Shown here one piece after another: positions 12,458-24,364 of a DNA stretch of 64,000 nt. The DNA lies in contig CM049313.1 in assembly GCA_026874595.1 (NCBI GenBank), positions 33,693,159 to 33,757,158 on the forward strand. The letters are read 5' to 3'. A program made the translations under genes and the position numbers. The stretch's first letter is position 1. Each line of letters opens with the position of its first letter. The notes below the pieces were generated by a model, which had not been told where the DNA came from, did no database searches, and saw only the letters and a list, made by a program, of their open reading frames with translations. Source of the stretch: Sipunculus nudus (taxonomy: Eukaryota > Annelida > Sipuncula > Golfingiida > Sipunculidae).

Positions 12458-12616
12458 ATAGAAAGTAATATGTATTACTCTATTACTTTGCCTCCTGTTT
12501 CTATTACTATTACTATTACAGCTCAAATTTTTGAGTCTATTACTATTACTATTACTATTACATGGAAAAAGCTGTAATAGTCTATTACTATTACTATTAC
12601 TTATTACTATTACCCC
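12458..12616. repeat. Second (TTACTA)n-type repeat, with inverted AGTAATA/TATTACT flank
   Basis: GTAATAGAAAGTAATATGTA is followed by TATTACTATTAC runs. Both this tract and the one at 10.5 kb have an ACATGGGGT/ACCCCATGT motif next to the repeat, so they may be copies of one palindromic element. Confidence 0.75.
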
Positions 12617-13065
12617 ATGTCTGACCTGCTACCATAGTATTAATGATGTGCCCCTATGCAGTGTCAGTTCAATCATTAATTGTCACAAAGTCAAAATACT
12701 GGTTTGCCCAGTTGACCCCAGATGTTGCCACTTATACAGTTGTAAAGAGAATCACTAACTGTGGGTTTACTGTTTTTGGCTGATATTCTGAGGTATGTTA
12801 AAGACACACAGAACATGCTTGAATGTACTTTTATTGGGCTGATCAATTGAATCTATGTGACAGGTCATGTGCTACTGATACTTCTTTACTCAGAGAGCCA
12901 TGGATATTTTGTTGGGAATTTTTTTGGGTATAATCATAGATCCATACAAATGTAGCAATAAAATTATAAAGCATTGACTCTCTGCTCCTACAAGAGTATA
13001 AAAAAAAATCTTAAAGAGGAGCAAAATAAAAATTCATGCAGAACCAGCCATCATAGTAGAACATT

Positions 13066-15050
13066 TTTAGCGAACCTGTGAGCTAATGTGATGGTGTGGT
13101 GTCAGCCAGTGTCTGTATGTTAACCCATACTATCTCAAAAACGGCAGGAGCTAGCATCACCAAAATATGTATTTGAATACAAATATGAATATGTACTCCA
13201 TTATAAAATTTCTTGCATAAAGAATGGGATTTTAGGTAAAAATGAAAGTTTATGAATACCAGTGCAAATACTTTCAAAATGTATAAATGAATGCAGGGAG
13301 GACCATGAAAAGTCTCCTTAGAAACCTTGAATTAGGTCTCTGGTACCCATGTTCTTCAAGCTATATGGCTACGAAGTACCCCCCAGAATAATGAAAAATT
13401 TGATACCAAAGCAGGGCACAAATCATAAACATTGGACCTTGAATCTTCTAACCTAAAATCCAGGGAGGTCTATGAAAATCTCCTTGGAAACATTGTTACC
13501 CATATTTTCTGAGCTATGGGGCTTATATAAGCACCCCTCAGAATAATTGAAATTTGATACAAAAGTAGGGCACAAACCATAACCTTTGGGCCAAGAATCT
13601 TCTTACTTGACTTCCTGAGAGTTCCTCAAAGGTCTCCCCTGAAACCTAAAATTGGGTAACAGTGAACTATATTCTCAGAGTTTTGGGGTATGTTTTAGCA
13701 CCCTAGAAATAATGCAAAATACACACAAATTGCCAGATTCCTCATGAAAGGCCAGTTGGCTGGTCATCAGATTTGTTGTGCTTATGGGTCTTGATGAACT
13801 TAAGCTAATATGCATGACCAATGATGCCACCTACATTACCTTAATTAGTTGTCTGTACAAGGACATATTGTCAACATGTCAGTTGGCTGAGCGTCATGAC
13901 CAACGGGTCACTTGTTACTGATAAAATCTCATAATTTAAGCCTCTTTCAGCTTAAAAATGTTTTATGATGAATTGTCAAGCTGAATCTTTAAAATTTTCA
14001 CAAGAATTATCCTAGGGTGAGGTTCTTTCAATTGTAGTTGATTTTTGGTAGAGTCATAGAAAGCTGAAGTTGATCTTGTGGCCATTAGTAAGCTTATTTC
14101 AAACTGAGGAATGCAGTAGTCTTCTTCTGCAGTCTTGATCCATATATAGCTTTGGCAGACTGCAAACTGTGTCAGATTATGCAACAGGTCAAGAGTTCAC
14201 TGAGTGCAGCCAGGTACAGATCAAGAGTTTACACAGTGATGCTGGGTGCTGGTCAAGATTTCAATCAGTGCAGTAGCTGCAGGAAACAATTGGTTCTGGT
14301 TCACTCTAGGCAACTGCCTTTCTCACCTAAGCCTGGTCAGCCCAGTACACCCAACTCAAGAGAAGTTTGATGTATTGGCCTGATATTTTGACCTGTCTTT
14401 CATCTTTGCTGGCTTTCTTATACACAAGACTGGTGACTCCAGCTACAATGACTTTGCACAGTGTATTTACCTGCTTATTTCTCAGGAGGGATTTGAAATA
14501 TCAGCCTGGAATTGTGCTAATTTTTACAAATCAGATAGCTTCATTGTAAACAAGACTGATGGTGCCACCTACAATAAATTTTGGACAGTGTATATCCCAA
14601 CTTATTTTTCAGGAGGGATTTGATATGTCAGCCTGAAATTGGGCATTTGTATGCATCTCAGATAGCTTCGTTGTATGCGCCACCTACAATAATTTTTGCA
14701 GTGTATGCTCCTGCTTATTCCTCAGAAGTGATTTGACATACTAGCCTGAAATTATACATGTTGATACATCTTGGATAGTTTTGTTTGTATAAAAGACTTG
14801 TAGCGCAAGCTACAATTGTTTCATGCATCTGTGCACATAGAGGAAGAGTAGTTTGAAGTATCTACCTGAAATTTTTTATGGTTTTCTCCTTTCTCCTTTT
14901 CCTGTACTTGGGTTCAACATGTTCAGTGCTTGCATTTTACATATAAATGTCACACATGTACTTGAAAAGTAAAGGTGCAGCATGGAAGCATTATACCTGA
15001 TGTATATCCCCATTGCACAGGTTCTCATTAGGCCTATAGGTCTTTTTATA
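13066..15050 (+). mobile_element. GCGAACCTGTG-terminus repeat family C, copy 1
   Basis: The left end TTAGCGAACCTGTGAGCTAA at about 13069 and the right end TGCACAGGTTCTCATTAGGC near 15014 are inverted relative to each other. The body has a GTGTTAACCCATACTATCTC-like module and a module reading CTTTTGCACAGTGTAT... with repeats of GTGGCGCCACCTACAAT type. A 72-codon frame at 14152-14370 opens with TTG only. Confidence 0.65.
13919..14810 (+). repeat. Duplicated block, partner of 19746-20628
   Basis: About 890 bp aligns almost without gaps, at an offset of about 5.83 kb, with 19746-20628, starting at AAAATCTCATAATT and ending at TTTGTATAAAAGACT. The high similarity compared with other family C copies suggests a recent duplication or conversion. 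Confidence 0.75.
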
Positions 15051-15884
15051 TTATTTCCAATCCTTATTGCAATCATCACAGCAGTATCAAACGCATATAG
15101 TTGTTTTCAAGGCATTAACCTTTGAAGGTACCTCTGAAGTTTAAAATATGTACATACCTTGAAATTGGCACATACCACATACACAGCATAATCTAGTTTG
15201 CAAGTGTGCACACCAGGATGGCGAGGTGGCCATTTAAACAAATATTAAAATTTTTTTTGTCATAGTGATACAAATACCAGTTGTTAAATGATATTAGTAC
15301 ATCTAGCCAAGGTGATAATCTCTATGTATATGATATATCTTTATTATAATAAATAATGGAAAATATCCGCTTAATATCTGAAAACCTTCGGTGGGGGGGG
15401 GGACAAGATTTTTTTCTGGATAAACGATCGTTTTGATGAATGATTTTGTATGAAACTGGATCATAAATCACCCTGATTACTGCCGAGTTCTGGATTCTAT
15501 CAGATATTAACTTGCCCAATTAAACTAAGCTAGCCTTTAACAAATGTTTGACATTTTTTTATCAATTTAATAAATTTATCATTTAGGACACATAAAAAAT
15601 ATTTTAAGTGTACAGCCCTGCCCTGGAATCAATCAGTATCACACCTATGTCATGTCATGATAACTTGATTCACCTGCCTTGGTCTAGAGAGTGCTGCCAT
15701 CTCTCGGGGGATAGCTTAACTATGGGAACCTTTATACATGAATTGTACTTTTATTGAAATTCCCAGCTTGGAGACTGGGAGAATGCAGAAGTAAAAAGTT
15801 TATATGCACAATTTTAATTCAACCAAATTAAACAGATCATAGATCTGCTGGATAAATGGTTAAATTGTTTGGTTTAATATTTCA

Positions 15885-17466
15885 AAAGAATTATCCCAGG
15901 GTAGGTTTTTCTCAATTGTATAACTATATGAATAGATCAGATTCTTGACTATTGGTAGAGTGGTAGAGATATGAAGTTGGTCTTGTGGCCAAGTAAGCCT
16001 ATATCAAACTGAGGGCTGAATAGTCTTCCTCTGCAAAACTGTTATTTCAAATTCTGTAACATTGCACAAAAATTATTTGTAGGTGGCCTTTGTTCAGGTT
16101 TTTTTTAATGATTTTTGGCTGAATAATTGGACCTTTGATGTGGAAGGACTGTGAGATACATTGTTAAACAAAGCTAGTAGATTTATTGTATTACCAGACT
16201 GAGCTCTGTGGGTATATAAACAGAGCTGTACAGGCAACATAAATAACTGGAGTCCATATCCAGCTTTTGCAACAGGTCAAGTTTCAGTCTGTTTATTTTA
16301 TTGCTTTGGCAAACTGCCAATTGTATCAGATTTGGTAGCAGGTCAACAGTTCACTCAGTGCAGCCAAGTACAGGGCAAGAGTTCACTCAGTGCTGTAGCT
16401 GCACATTAGTTTCTTTTCACCTGAGGGCCATAATTGAGCTTGGTGACATTTGAGGGCACCTGATTGAGAAGTTTGATGTATCAGCCGGAATTTTTGGCCT
16501 ATCCATGCATCTTTGATTGCTTTGTCATTCTTGTACACAAGACTGGTTTTGCTACCTACAACGAATTTTCACAGTGTATGTCTCATCTTATTTCTCAGAA
16601 GGGATTTGATTTATAATCAGCCTAAAATTATGCATGTCTATACATCTCAGATAGCTTTCTCATACACAAGACTTATATCACCACCTACAGTGATTTTTTT
16701 CACAGAATATATGCCCCTGCTTATTTCTCAGGAGGGATTTGATATATCAGCCTGAAATTGTGCATTCCTTTACATCTCGGATAATTTTGTCATATACAAG
16801 ACTGGTGGCACAACCTACAATGATTTTTGCAGAGTTCATGTCTCTGCTTATTTCTCAGGAATGATTTGACATATCAGCATACATCTTAGATAGTTTTGTT
16901 TTATACAATACTTGTTGCGCCACCTACAATTGTTTTTGTTTTTTTGTTCCATGCATCTCTGCACATAGCTCAAAAGTGCTTTGAAGCATCTGTCTGAATG
17001 TATTGTATGAGTTGTAATAAGAACAACAAAAATAATGCAAATGCAGAAATTCATTGTATCATCCACACTGAAAGACCAGCTGTTATGGCAGCACACTGAG
17101 TGAATAAACCTTCTTAGAAGCCACAGTCAGAATATGTATCAAAGTAAACCAGTACCCATGCCAACAGGCATTGTGTAATTAAAAGTTGTGGCTTCTCTTA
17201 CTCAACAACAGTGGGCTGCCTTTACCCAGCTAGAAACCTGATGTCACCGCTGCGATTATAAGATCCCAGCACTGACACCAGCTTATAATTACTCCAAGCT
17301 ATCAATCAGGCAGGGACAGAGAAAGAGTGGCGGGGACAGATGAAAGAGTGGCGGGTAACATTAAATGGTGGTGATGAGAATTGATAGGGTGGTGGTGCGC
17401 CACGCTGTATTGGCCAGTGGAGAACCCTGTGATGTATATCCCTTTGCACAGGTTTGCATTAGGCCT
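15885..17466 (+). mobile_element. GCGAACCTGTG-terminus repeat family C, copy 2 (5' truncated)
   Basis: It enters the family body at AAAGAATTATCCCAGGGTAG. It carries repeated modules (TTATTTCTCAGGAGGGATTTGATAT, positions 16580-16760 region) and finishes with CACAGGTTTGCATTAGGCCT near 17446. About 400 bp of unrelated sequence (17100-17420) lies between body and terminus. Confidence 0.55.
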
Positions 17467-18845
17467 GTAGGCCTTAAAGTTAACTTAACTTAGGTGTGAA
17501 AATGGTTCAAACATATAGTTGGGGAAGTGGGTGGAGAAGGGATTCTTACAGGAGGTAACCTTGAAAATTAAATAAAAATATCTGTTGGAACCCTGTGATA
17601 GAGGTATGCAATCTGCTGTTTAGTAAAAGGAAAAAAATGTTTTATATTTATAATATGAGTAAATGAGGGTTCAAATACAGCATACATCATCTTTATTTGA
17701 ATGCTGTTACAGATAGATTGGCCCCTTTTAATTATCAGTAGGCCTTAAAAAAACAAAGGTTCCACAATTAATCAGAAAACTAATGATGACTCCTTGTTCA
17801 ATTAAAGATGACAAGCTTTCACACCATGGATAATATATTAGTTTTATTTTCAAGTTGCCATAGCAACACTTTGGTATGTCTCTGCATAAACAAAAATGCT
17901 GTTTTAGCAAAATTAGAAAAAAGGGAGCAGTTGTGATATAAAATACCAGGATACGTCAAACGTGATGAATCACCTGACAGCAGCCTTGTCCCATCAGTCA
18001 TGTGACCACCCGCATCTCAGAATAATCAAACATACCTCTATTGATTAAATTCAGTCAGATACAACACTTCTAGCCTACTCACAGCCATGTGCATGCAAAA
18101 AACCCCTCCAGCATACAACATAATAAAATTATCCATTTCATAGGTTAACTATACTCATGGAAAGACTAAATTGCAGAACACCTTTACATCATTGTTCTCC
18201 AGACAGTAACATAATAATATCTCAATAAGTCAACATATCATTCATTCTTGTATGGTTACTTTCTTTTAATGTCAGCTGGTGCCTCATTTATAGGCTTATT
18301 AAAATCATAAGATATTTTCCTTGTTAGTTTGTAAATGCAACATGGCTTAGTAAAAAGAAAGCCTCTATTGTATTGTAAACTAGCTAAGAAATGAAACTTA
18401 AATCACATCAGGCTTTTTGGACACTTATTCACTAGCTGCAGGGATAGGCTAGAGGTGCAGTATTGTCATACAAAGTTAATTTTTTTTTATTATTATTATT
18501 ACTTTACAACATTGTCACTTTACAATATAGGGGACTTAGTGGTAGGACTTAATGGTTGGACCTAGAGCTTCCTGGTTTAGGTGTTGGGGCAAAGAGAGAA
18601 AGGTCTTAAATTTGAGCTGCAAGATCAAAATAGTGAATTCTCAATAAATATTTAGAGATTCAATCAAATATTTACTCAACCTTTTAGAACTTCTTGATTG
18701 TTCCCAATCTTGTGAATATAAATCTTAAATCCTGAGGACTTACAAATAAAAGATAATTCTTAATATTTAATGGGTACCTTCATTATTGGCCAGTAGGCAG
18801 TGCTACCATCTGCCTTCATGGAACTACCCTTTAAAGTAAAAGGAA
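17467..18845. other. Spacer without recognised features
   Basis: AT-rich sequence with a short (TTA)n run at about 18485-18505; no gene or repeat family recognised. Confidence 0.5.
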
Positions 18846-20630
18846 AAACGTTGAAGGCAGATGGAAGTCAGCCACATTTTAAGTCATCTGTATGTTAACC
18901 CATACTATCTCGAAAACGACATATGCTAGTATCACAAAATTTTATGCAAAAAATTAGCCATCTGAAAAACTCTATCGGATTTTGCTCATTATTTTGCTAT
19001 CTGCATTTACTTAGATTTTATAGGGAAAAAGCTAGAAAAACACTATATAAATCTTCTTCCCCAAAAATGTTCAGCCAGATTGTGCAATATTTCACTGAAA
19101 TAATCTCTCAAGTTTGTTTGAATGGTTCCAGTTCGGTGGATTTTAGCCAAGTTTCAGGAAACTGAACTTAGTCATTTTCCCGAAAAAGGATACTAAAATA
19201 CCAATTTCAGAACCAGCTAGAGCTATCAACACCAAATTTTATGGAAATATTTGTCACATGACTGACATAAATGAAATTGAGGTATTGATGGCGCCACCTG
19301 CATAATTTTTTTTTTGTACGGAGTCATAATTTGTCAGTATATTAACCCATAATTTCTCAGGAATAGCTGGAGCAAGCATCTCATAATTGTATACAAAAAT
19401 TTGTCATATATCACATGTTGTGGGATTGAGCTTTTGGTGGCGCCACCTGCATTTACTTACATTTTACTGGGAAAAAGTGATAAACCTTTAAAAAATTCTT
19501 CTCTGAAAATCATTCAGCCAAATTGTTCAATAGTTCACAGAAATGATCCCACAGACAAGCTCTCCCAAGTTTGTTCAAATGGTTAGAGTTTGATGAATTT
19601 TGGCCGAGTTGTCATTTTGTATACTGACATAACAACCTCAGAAACCACAGGAGCTTGCATGACCAAATTTGTGCAAATGTTAGTCTCATGACTCATATTT
19701 GATATTGCAGTTTTTGCGGCACCACCAACATCAACATGTTTTTTACTGAAAAAATCTCATAATTATAGCCTCTTTCAGCTTAAAAATGTTTTATGATGAT
19801 ACTGTCAAGGGGAATGGTTAAATTTTTCACAAGAATTATCATAGGGTAAGGTACTTTCAATTATAGTTTATTTTTGGTAGAGTCATAGAAAGCTGAAGCT
19901 GATCTTGTGACCATTAGTAAGCGTATTACAAACTGAGGAAAGCAGTAGTTTTCTTCTGCAGTCTTGATCTGTATATAGCTTTGGCAAACTGCAAACTGTG
20001 TCAGGTTATGCAACAGGTCAAGAGTTCACTGAGTGCAGCCAGGTACAGATCAAGAGTTTACACAGTGATGCCGGGTGCAGGTCAAGATTTCAACCAATGC
20101 AGTAGCTGCAAGAATCAATTGGTTCTGGTTCACTCTAGGCAGCTGCCTTTCTCACCTAAGCCTTGTCAGCCCAGTACACCCAACTCAAGAGAAGTTTGAT
20201 GTATTGGCCTGATATTTTGATCTGTCCTTCATCTTTGCAGGCTTTCTCATACACAAGACTGGTGACTCCAGCTACAATTACTTTTGCACAGTGTATTTGC
20301 CTGCTCATTTCTCAAGAGGGATTTGATATATCAGCATGAAATTGTGCTAATTTTACAAATCAGATAGCTTCATTGTAAACAAGACTGGTGGTGCCACCTA
20401 CAATAATTTTTGCACAGTGTATATCCCAACTTATTTTTCAGGAGGGATTTGATATGTCAGCCTGAAATTGGGCATTTGTATACATCTCAGATAGCTTTGT
20501 TGTATGCGCCACCTACAATAATTTTTGCAGTGTATGCTCCTGCTTATTCCTCAGAAGTGATTTGACATACTAGCCTGAAATTATACATGTTGAAACATCT
20601 TGGATAGTTTTGTTTGTATAAAAGACTGCC
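18846..20630 (+). mobile_element. Repeat family C, copy 3 (head truncated), with internally repeated modules
   Basis: It contains the GTATGTTAACCCATACTATC module at 18890, repeated with divergence at 19340 and again at 20720. From 19746 it continues as the block duplicated with 13919-14810. Confidence 0.6.
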
Positions 20631-21840
20631 ATCTGCTTTCATGGAACTACCCTTTAAAATAAAAGGAAAAAGGTTGCAGGCGGATGGAAGTCGGCCACAT
20701 TTTTAGTCAGCCTCCATCATCTGTATGTTAACCCATACTATCTAGAAAACGACAGGCGCTAGATTCACAAAATTTTATGCAAAAAATTAGCCTTCTGAAA
20801 AACTCTATCAGATTTTGCTTATTTTTTGGCTAACTGCATTTTCTTAGATTTTATAGACAAAAAGCTAAAAAACCTTTAAAATTCTTCTCTGAAACAGGCC
20901 AGCATAATTGTTCAATATTTCAAAGAAATTCAATATTCAATATTCAATGTTCAATATTTCACAGAAATAATCTCTCATACCATCTCTTTCAAGTTTGTTG
21001 CAATGTTTCCAGTTTGGGAAGCTGAACTTAGCCAGTTTGCTGTATCTTCCTATATGAGTGTTAAACCTGCAAAACGTTTTTCACCTGAGGCCACTGAAGC
21101 CAATTTGTTTAATATTTTACAAGAAAAATCCCAACAATAATTCTTATAATAAGTGGTTCGACATGAATGATTTTGGCAGAATTATGAAGATTGAATTGAG
21201 TCATTTTACCATTTATATTAGCTGTGTGAAGAAGTTACATCTAGCCTGGCACCATTTTATAAGCATCTATAACATCATGCCACTAGATTTCAGGTTAAAT
21301 GGTTGACAGACTGCCAACAAATTCAGATTTGGCAACAGGCCAAAGGTCAGCCTGGATCTATCTAAAGCTTTGACAGTTTGGCAAATGTATCAGATTAGGC
21401 AACAGGTCAAGAGTTCACTCAGTGCAGCCAGGTATAGGTCAAGAGTTCACTCGGGGCAGTAGAGTGCATTCTATTTATAGCTCGTTCACAAGACAGGTGT
21501 CGCCACCTACAATGACTTTTGCACAGTGTTTGTGCCTGCTTATTTCTCCAGAGGAATTTGATATAACAGCCTGAAATTAGGCAAATCTATACATATCATA
21601 AAGCTTTGTCATATACAAGACTGGTGGCGCCACCTACAATAATTTTTGCACAGTGTATGTCTCTGCTTATTTCTCAGAAGGGGATATCAGCCTGAAATTG
21701 AGCATATGTATACATCTCTGATACCTTTGTCGTATACAAGACATGTAGGCCTACTTGAAAAGTAATGGCCCAGCATTGAAGCATTATACCTGGTGTATAA
21801 ACCATTTCACAGGTACACATCAGGCCTGTAGGCCTTGTTA
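20631..21840 (+). mobile_element. Repeat family C, copy 4
   Basis: It restarts abruptly at CTGCCATCTGCTTTCATGGA, matching 18808, and runs through the same modules to the right terminus CACAGGTACACATCAGGCCT near 21800-21830. A local ATTCAATATTCAATGTTCAA run is at 20925-20960. Confidence 0.6.
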
Positions 21841-23200
21841 TCTATTCTATATTTACAGTGGTATGAAGGCTATTAATTTCATGTATGTACAAAGTAAAAT
21901 GTCCAGCTATAGCTATGACAGATTTTATTTTATATAAAGTCAATTCTTTGCAAAAAGGCAATTTTTTTAGGGTCTATACATTTCCTGCAGGCAAGCACTT
22001 TCAACATAAATGACTTCTTCAAAGGGGTGTTTGGGCTGACTTTCCCAGATTTGTTTACCTGTTGGGACAGACCTTGCACCATATTCAAATGAACTATTTT
22101 AGAGATGGCATACTTTTTACCCAGTCAGGCTGAGTCAGCTCGGTTAGCTGAACTTTAGTAGTTCCACACCATCTATCATTTTGTTTTCAACTCAGTCATT
22201 TGTTTGCACAGCATGTTTTGTAACAGCTCCCACACATTAATCTTTAGATTAAACTTTAGGTATCAATAGGCCATTTATCTAACCAATTTCTAAATCACAA
22301 GTCATTATAACCTGCATGAATGCAAGGAAAAATCTATTAAAATTTACAGTAATGGTATACAAGGGACAACTATTATTTGTTGGAACAAAATGCTTCGCAC
22401 ATTGGCAGAAATTTTATCCTTTCATATTTAATCTTGATTGGGAGCAAATTCAACTGTAAAATCAATTACCTTACTTTACATGCATGACTTAATTGCCAAG
22501 TTATTTGGAAATTGTTTTTAAGGTTTCTCCAGGTCCTTCATTCACCTGAAACAGTTTGTGCTATAATTTTCATGCCAACTCTTATTCCATGGCAACCTTG
22601 TCCCAGCTTACAACATGACCCAGTAGACTCTTTTATTGAGCTGGTAATCCTAACTTGAGTGGTGTTACAAGCCATACTGAGGCATGCATTGCAGTGGTCT
22701 TCCATCATGTTGCATCCATGTTGTGGTTAACAGTCCATTATCTTGACATTAGGCTAAGAATGATGAATTAACACAAAAGAATAGATGTGAACTCACAACC
22801 CAAACTGAAACTCTCATTTCTTGTGTGGCATACAAGTTGGCTGCATCCAGTAACCTGAGCAAGCCATACTTGTGTTCATGCCATCAGAAATTCACCAAAC
22901 ATGCTGAGGGATTTACCAATATGCTTAGTTAAAATGGATTTTTTCTCGCTCACATTAGGTGTGGTTAGAAAGTAACAAGCTATAATTGTTCTGGTTTATG
23001 TCAAGTGACCAGCATACTAGTAAGTCATGAGGGGTCAGAAATGACAAAAGTATTTGCATCTTCAGAGAGCCTAAAAGTGTGTTCCTCCCTGAAGGATGTA
23101 ATGGCACTCTGACAGCCATTAAGCTGGTTGTAGGCTCTAATCAGAGGGCCAAAATGGTGCTAGTCTTAGCTATCCTAGTGTACCATCAGCAGTAATGTAG
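21841..23200. other. Spacer without recognised features
   Basis: Low-repeat sequence; no exon-like or RNA-like segments recognised. Confidence 0.5.
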
Positions 23201-23204
23201 TTAA

Positions 23205-23725
23205 GTCCACATCATCTGAGTCGGAGTGCATGTCTGAGTCAAGGCTACCCAAGTCCAAGTCCTTGAAGTTCAAGTTCAAGTTCAAGTCCACCCTCTTTGA
23301 GTCCAAGTCTTTTGGAACTCCAGTCCAAAGGCAAGTCCTTGTCCAATACAAATGGTCTTATTAAAAGAAATCTAATAAGGGTATTTAAGATATTCATGCA
23401 AATTAAGTGTTAGTAAACAAGTGCCCTTTACTTGAATATTTAATTATGTTCAGCCTATGTTGCAGCAAGAGCTTGGTATGTATAGTCTTATTTTTTGTAA
23501 TATTCTGTTACTACCGGTAGTAATATTTCACCGATGTGCATAATCTTTGTACAATATGTGATAGAGTTTTCTTTTCTACTGGACTTGAGATGGACTTGGC
23601 CTGATTTCTCGAGTCCTTACCTTTGAGCCTGAGTACAAGTTCAAGTTTTGGATCCTTGAGTCCAAGTGAATTGGAGTCCTTAAGAAAAGGAGACTCAATT
23701 TCAGACTTGAAGTCCTAAATCACTG
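23205..23725. mobile_element. Palindromic AAGTCC/GGACTT-rich element
   Basis: The left part iterates CCAAGTCCAAGTCCTTGAAG and GTTCAAGTTCAAG. The right part carries the complementary GGACTTGAGATGGACTTGGC plus further TTGAGTCCAAG stretches. The overall organisation parallels the GTACTTG element at 4.5-5.1 kb, suggesting a similar non-autonomous hAT-like element. Exact ends are not defined. Confidence 0.55.
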
Positions 23726-24364
23726 ATAATCAGTGTCAGTGTATTGTATTTATAAATCAGTTTCTCTGCTAACACTAAGTGTCACACATATGTATGCGAT
23801 CAGTGTTTCTGTTTTATTAGTATGTGAACCTAGTGAAACAGTTGGTTGCTGTCATACATTCTATCCCCAAGTCAGACCATTGTGATGCTGTTTATTGATT
23901 TGAAACACATTTTCCATGATTTATGTTTTGTTTGTTACTACCATGATTAGATGACCATGATATTGGGGATATAACGACACATCTTTTGAGCCTGATTCTT
24001 TAATCTTCAGATCTTCAACAATATCCTCTGTTAGTAATAAAAAATCAAAAGAAATATCTCTGCTGACTGCTTATAGGAAATACAGCAAATTTATGATACA
24101 TATAGCTTGTAAGAAAAGGATAGTAAGACAGATTGTGTTAAAGAAGAATAGTTTCAATGATGCCATTCTTCAGATTAGTTCCAACAATGACATTGACAAT
24201 ATTCTTCTCACCTTTTATTGCAAGAGAAAACATTAAAATAAACTTGTATGACATCTTTTATGCTACAACCATTTCTGTATTAGTATCTTTGAAAATGGTA
24301 TGGATTTGATATGAGAAGAATAATCTGCCATTATCAGGGCTAAGATCCCTTAATCTATAAGATG

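Noticed and set aside
14152-20199. Two similar 72-codon Cys-containing frames
   Set aside because: They start only at TTG, lie in a non-coding repeat family, and a third copy has an early stop.
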